Of a stretch of DNA of 64,000 nt, positions 61,137 through 64,000 are shown piece after piece. Source of the stretch: Amyelois transitella (taxonomy: Eukaryota > Arthropoda > Insecta > Lepidoptera > Pyralidae); NCBI RefSeq assembly GCF_032362555.1, contig NC_083536.1, positions 9,982,001 to 10,046,000 of the forward strand. The letters run 5' to 3'. Position 1 is the first letter of the stretch. Each line of letters begins with the position of its first letter. Made by a program: the position numbers and the translations under genes. The notes beneath the pieces are model-generated. The model was not told the DNA's origin. It saw only the letters and a program-made list of their open reading frames with translations, and searched no databases.

Positions 61137-61160
61137 CATTTCCGCCGTCAGGCGGAAATG
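61137..61160. repeat. Perfect hairpin with 10-bp arms
   Basis: CATTTCCGCC, loop GTCA, GGCGGAAATG. Located between the Jockey-clade RT stop and the tandem repeats, on the element's 3' UTR. Confidence 0.9.
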
Positions 61161-63318
61161 TGGGGTGCTGTTCAGGGCTTGTGGCCCTCTTCAGCGACTT
61201 TCTTCGCTGCCTGCAACGGCAGGCAGGTCGCGAGCGTGGCCGTGGCGGCCACTAATTTGGTCTTCCCGCGGGGTCAACAGGCGCTGCGGGTGCGGCGCCT
61301 GCAGTGGTGCTCGCTGTGATGACGGCTTCTCTGGGTGATGGCCAGTGTCTTCGGTCCGGCGGGCGAGCGTGCAGTGGCGCGATGCCCACGAGGTGCGGGT
61401 GCGCCGACCTGTCCGCCCTGCCGAACATGTCACTGGCCAGACGCGAGATGAATGCGTCCAGGCCCTCCCATTTAAGGTCCCGCTGGATCGTCGCGTTCCT
61501 CACGTACCGTGGGGCCCCGACGATGTCGCGGAGACTTTGGTTTTCTTGAGCGCGGAGGCGACGCCTGTAGGTCTCCGCGACATAGGCGTACCACGCCGGG
61601 GCTGCGTACGTGAGGCGGGATCTGATGTATGTCTTGTAGATCCCGAGCTTCGTCTTCAGCGGGAGGCTGGAGGAGAGCACTGGGCGGAGTCTTCCTTTGG
61701 CCGTCTTCACTGCTTGCACCACTGAGTCGACGTGGGTCTTCAGGCGAAGACCACGGTTGATCTTGACCCCGAGGTACGTGACGTATGGCTGCCACGCCAC
61801 GTCCTTCCCGAAGAGCATCAGGGGCGGCGGTTGGGCGGCGTTCCCGGAGATCAGAGCCTGCGTTTTCGCCACGTTCACCGACAGTCTCCACTTGTGGAGC
61901 CAATCTGGCAGGGCGTCTAGCGCATTTTGGGCTTTCTTGGCGGCGTGCTTCGCGCTCATGGATACCGCGAAGTACGCCGCGTCGTCGGCGTAGAGGGCCA
62001 GCTTGGCTCCATCTGCGACCGGAATGTCGTCGGTGTACGCGGCGTAGCAGGCCGGGCTCAGGCAGCTGCCCTGAGGAACGCCAGCCCGGACGGGTTTCTT
62101 CGTTGAAAGGGCGTCTTCGACCGCCACCCTGATCTTCCGCTCGTTCAGGAAGGAGGCCACAATCCTGATCAGTCTTCTGGGCATGGGGCTCTTCGACAGT
62201 TTGTACAGCAACCCCTCGTGCCATACTCTGTCGAAGGCCTTCTCATTATCTAGGAGCACAACAGCCACGGTCTCCTTTCGGTTGGCAGCGACTGAGATCT
62301 CGCCGAGGAGTCTGGCGATCTGGAGCATCGTGGAGTGTTCTGGCCGGAACCCGAACTGCTCGGCGCGCGGTGGAATGTGCGGCAGTATGAGGCCGAGCAG
62401 CAGTTTCTCAAACACCTTCGAGAGGGCGCTGAGGAGCGTGATGGGCCGGTAGCTCTCAGGCATGCGGAGGTCCTTCCCCGGCTTGGGCAAGAGGATCACC
62501 CTTCCGGTCTTCCAGATGTTCGGGTAGTGGCCCGAGCGCAGAATGCCGTTGAAGAGGCGCGTCACCGCCGTGATGAATCCCGGCGGTAGGTGGCGAAGCG
62601 CCTCGTTCGTGACGTTGTCTGCGCCCGGGGCTTTCCTAGGCTTCAGCTTCAGGATGGTCCTCTTGACCTGGCCGGGAGTGAAGAACACCGCGTCTTCCTG
62701 CTCCGGCACTGGCTCCGCAAGGTACTCCCGAAGGTGCTCGATGACGCTGTCGTGGTGGGCCTGGTCCACGATCGGGTTCGGCGTGAATTGACGCTCCAGA
62801 TGTTCGGCAAAGATCTCAGCCCTGTCTTCGGCCTTGAATCGTGGGAGGCCATCGGCTGCCAGCAGCGGCCGGACGGGTTGTGGCACGCCCGACAACTGCC
62901 GACAGAGGCGGTGAACGGAGGGGATATCACCGCCTACCGATATGAGGTTGTTCTCCCACGATCTGGCTGCGTGCTTCTCCAGTTTGTCCTTTACGGTTTC
63001 CACCAGCTTGTTCAGCTCGGCTTTTAGGGTTGGGCAGCGAGTGCTCATCCACAGCCTCCGCATTCTTCGCTTCCGCTCCAGCAGCGCGGTGATGTGCGCC
63101 GGGAGCGGCTCGGGTTTGGCGGTGGCCGGCACGGGGGTCCGTGCGGCGTCGAGTGCGTGCTGGATGCTGCGGGTGATGGCGCTCGCCGCAAGCTCGACTT
63201 CTTCGCTGGTGGAGACCCTCTTGAAGGCGACACTGGCCTTGTCGCCTTCGATTTCTTCTCCGTAGCGGTCCCAGTTGATTTTGGACGTTGTCCTCGGCAG
63301 CGAGACCCTCGCCGGAAG
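61161..63318 (-). mobile_element. Jockey-clade LINE, 5'-truncated
   Basis: GC-rich (unlike its neighbours), containing the RT half of ORF2 and 3' UTR. Its 5' end is at about 63318, just past RTTSKINWDRYGEE; beyond it the DNA is AT-rich Polinton-like sequence. The endonuclease and ORF1 are missing. Confidence 0.88.
61252..63318 (-). CDS. Jockey-clade ORF2: linker and complete reverse transcriptase, open frame
   Basis: One frame open from the truncation point, with the first ATG at 63132 (626 codons from there). Linker: ALLERKRRMRRLWMSTRCPTL. RT motifs: LKPRKAPGADNVTNEALR, YRPITLLSALSKVFEKLL, FGFRPEHSTMLQIARLL, VVLLDNEKAFDRVWHEGL (palm; Asn precedes Glu where Asp is usual), AGVPQGSCLSPACY, LALYADDAAYF (catalytic) and YVTYLGVKINRGLRLK, then the C-terminal RSRLTYAAPAWYAY and LRDIVGAPRYVRNATI. 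No stop or shift is seen. Without endonuclease it is unlikely to transpose alone. Confidence 0.9.
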   Translation of the reverse strand, partial: LPARVSLPRTTSKINWDRYGEEIEGDKASVAFKRVSTSEEVELAASAITRSIQHALDAARTPVPATAKPEPLPAHITALLERKRRMRRLWMSTRCPTLKAELNKLVETVKDKLEKHAARSWENNLISVGGDIPSVHRLCRQLSGVPQPVRPLLAADGLPRFKAEDRAEIFAEHLERQFTPNPIVDQAHHDSVIEHLREYLAEPVPEQEDAVFFTPGQVKRTILKLKPRKAPGADNVTNEALRHLPPGFITAVTRLFNGILRSGHYPNIWKTGRVILLPKPGKDLRMPESYRPITLLSALSKVFEKLLLGLILPHIPPRAEQFGFRPEHSTMLQIARLLGEISVAANRKETVAVVLLDNEKAFDRVWHEGLLYKLSKSPMPRRLIRIVASFLNERKIRVAVEDALSTKKPVRAGVPQGSCLSPACYAAYTDDIPVADGAKLALYADDAAYFAVSMSAKHAAKKAQNALDALPDWLHKWRLSVNVAKTQALISGNAAQPPPLMLFGKDVAWQPYVTYLGVKINRGLRLKTHVDSVVQAVKTAKGRLRPVLSSSLPLKTKLGIYKTYIRSRLTYAAPAWYAYVAETYRRRLRAQENQSLRDIVGAPRYVRNATIQRDLKWEGLDAFISRLASDMFGRADRSAHPHLVGIAPLHARPPDRRHWPSPREAVITASTTAGAAPAAPVDPAGRPN

Positions 63319-63351
63319 GTATTATACTGATACAAATATATTTTTATTATA

Positions 63352-63684
63352 TTATTTATACAAATGATGTTTCCAAAATTCTTTTAAAAACTTTAAGCAA
63401 AGGTGTCCACAGTTTATAGTTCCATAAGATTGATATTGCAAATAATTATAATTTATAGTTAAAGGACTTAAATAATTTAGTAGTTCCAATGGTGGTTTTA
63501 AATCACCAAAACTATCAAAATATTCACAGTAATTAATATATTTAACGTAGGCTACCCAATGTGTTCCAGGATTGTCAGAACTATCTAAATTTAATATAGC
63601 ACACTCAATTTTTTTTGGTTTCCGTGGAAGAGTATCTCTCATATACACTCCGCGAAAGTAAGGAATATCAATAGCATGTTCCAT
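63352..63684 (-). CDS. Adenain-type cysteine protease of a Polinton/adintovirus
   Basis: In these elements the protease matures virion proteins. The frame is 110 codons from ATG at 63684 and is open upstream to about 63740 without another ATG. Motifs: GTHWVAY (His42), EYFDSFG (Asp57), QSYGTINCGHLCL (Gln85 and Cys92, seven residues apart as in adenovirus protease). PYFRGVYMRDTLP near the start is typical of the Polinton version. The catalytic triad is complete. The annotated start may lack 10-15 native residues. It is followed by unrelated AT-rich DNA. Confidence 0.85.
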   Translation of the reverse strand: MEHAIDIPYFRGVYMRDTLPRKPKKIECAILNLDSSDNPGTHWVAYVKYINYCEYFDSFGDLKPPLELLNYLSPLTINYNYLQYQSYGTINCGHLCLKFLKEFWKHHLYK

Positions 63685-63725
63685 TATATCTAAATTGGTT
63701 AGTGCTTGTCTGGGTAGCCGCTTTT

Positions 63726-64000
63726 TCAGTTTTTTGAAGGACTTAGATAAAATCCTGCTCCCTTTTTATATGGTTTTATATACAAGGCCTTTCCTAAAGC
63801 AACAGATTCCATCATCTTGTTATGTCGTTTAGACTCTTCAAAGTTTTTCTGAGCTACTTTGTAATCATTAACAGCCTTTGCTATACCTGCCGCGCCACCA
63901 GCAAGTGAACCTAAAGCTTACAGACCGGCAAAGATGGGAATGAGCGGTAAAAAGCCTCCGAATTTAGGAATGGGTATACATCGTGGTAAACGTGTACGTG
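63726..64000 (-). pseudogene. pX-like Polinton/adintovirus virion protein, partial, with a stop codon
   Basis: From the window edge the minus strand reads IPKFGGFLPLIPIFAGL, then TAA at 63918-63920, then ALGSLAGGAAGIAKAVNDY, FEESKRHNKMMESVALGK and a basic end (YIKPYKKGAGFYL), stopping at 63726-63728. The GGFLP, Gly/Ala-rich and KPYKKG segments are characteristic of the small pX-like protein encoded next to the protease. The in-frame stop indicates a decayed copy. The N-terminus lies beyond the window. Confidence 0.7.

Larger units (their letters stand above)
63319..64000 (-). mobile_element. Polinton/Maverick (adintovirus-like) fragment at the window edge
   Basis: AT-rich minus-strand sequence with a pX-like gene remnant followed directly by an adenain-type protease, a gene pair found in Polintons/Mavericks and the related adintoviruses. 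It is cut by the Jockey-clade LINE at about 63320 and continues beyond 64000, where further genes such as integrase, polymerase B, ATPase and capsid could lie. Confidence 0.75.

Noticed and set aside
61304..63330. Plus-strand frames opposite the Jockey-clade RT
   Set aside because: Same GC effect; the minus-strand frame has all RT motifs.

Overview
This window is eukaryotic DNA, almost certainly from an insect and most likely a moth or butterfly. The evidence is the mix of elements: RTE, R1-clade, Jockey and CR1-type LINEs with short microsatellite tails, BEL/Pao and Gypsy LTR elements with tRNA primer sites, mariner and piggyBac-like DNA transposons, and a Polinton/adintovirus-like fragment. 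I find no ordinary host gene, tRNA, rRNA or bacterial operon. Essentially every long reading frame belongs to a transposable element, so this is a transposon island in which elements have inserted into one another.

Layout. At 1-8.5 kb a CR1-like LINE fragment (L1, +) lies tail to tail with a larger CR1-like LINE (L2, -). L2 has a PHD-finger ORF1 and an endonuclease/RT ORF2, and its endonuclease is split by an RTE element (RTE-A copy 1, 4591-6737). At 8.6-24.7 kb, on the minus strand, there are pieces of two or three BEL/Pao elements (BEL-A integrase, BEL-B gag to integrase, BEL-C gag) with an errantivirus-type Gypsy (Gypsy-E, itself broken by LINE pieces), an R1-clade LINE lacking its RT domain (16.7-20.3 kb) and mariner copy 1 (21283-22603). 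At 24.7-26.1 kb there is mostly unassigned DNA with a perfect 28-bp-arm hairpin.

At 26.1-34.0 kb a plus-strand LINE (LINE-J) is split by a piggyBac-like element with TTAA ends (28465-29800), mariner copy 2 (30123-31442) and a 5'-truncated CR1-like LINE ending in a pure 309-bp ATTCT array. LINE-A (34.05-37.3 kb, -) follows. RTE-A copy 2 (37.33-47.09 kb, -) is split by a nearly intact Gypsy element (Gypsy-M, 37675-44133) with 117-bp LTRs, a gag ORF, a 1217-codon pol and an extra small ORF coding for a myristoylated-looking membrane protein.

From 47.09 to 59.0 kb lies LINE-B (-). It is split by a second RTE family (RTE-B, 48592-57823, 11-bp target duplication). RTE-B is in turn split by a 5981-bp DNA transposon (element T, 49742-55722, AGGT duplication, GGGTG termini). 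T encodes a single intact 977-aa transposase-like protein that I cannot assign to a named superfamily, and it carries a 373-bp TTAA-flanked MITE. That is nesting four elements deep. From 59 to 64 kb come LTR-like sequence, an 88-bp tandem repeat, a Jockey-clade LINE with an open RT, and at the edge a Polinton/adintovirus-like pX-type remnant and adenain-type cysteine protease.

Many joins can be proved from the sequence itself: target duplications match, and removing the inner element usually restores the reading frame of the outer one (RTE-A in L2, mariner 1 in BEL-B, piggyBac in LINE-J, Gypsy-M in RTE-A, RTE-B in LINE-B). Most frames carry only a few stops or shifts, so most insertions look recent. 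The strongest candidates for something undescribed are element T and the small membrane-protein ORF of Gypsy-M.
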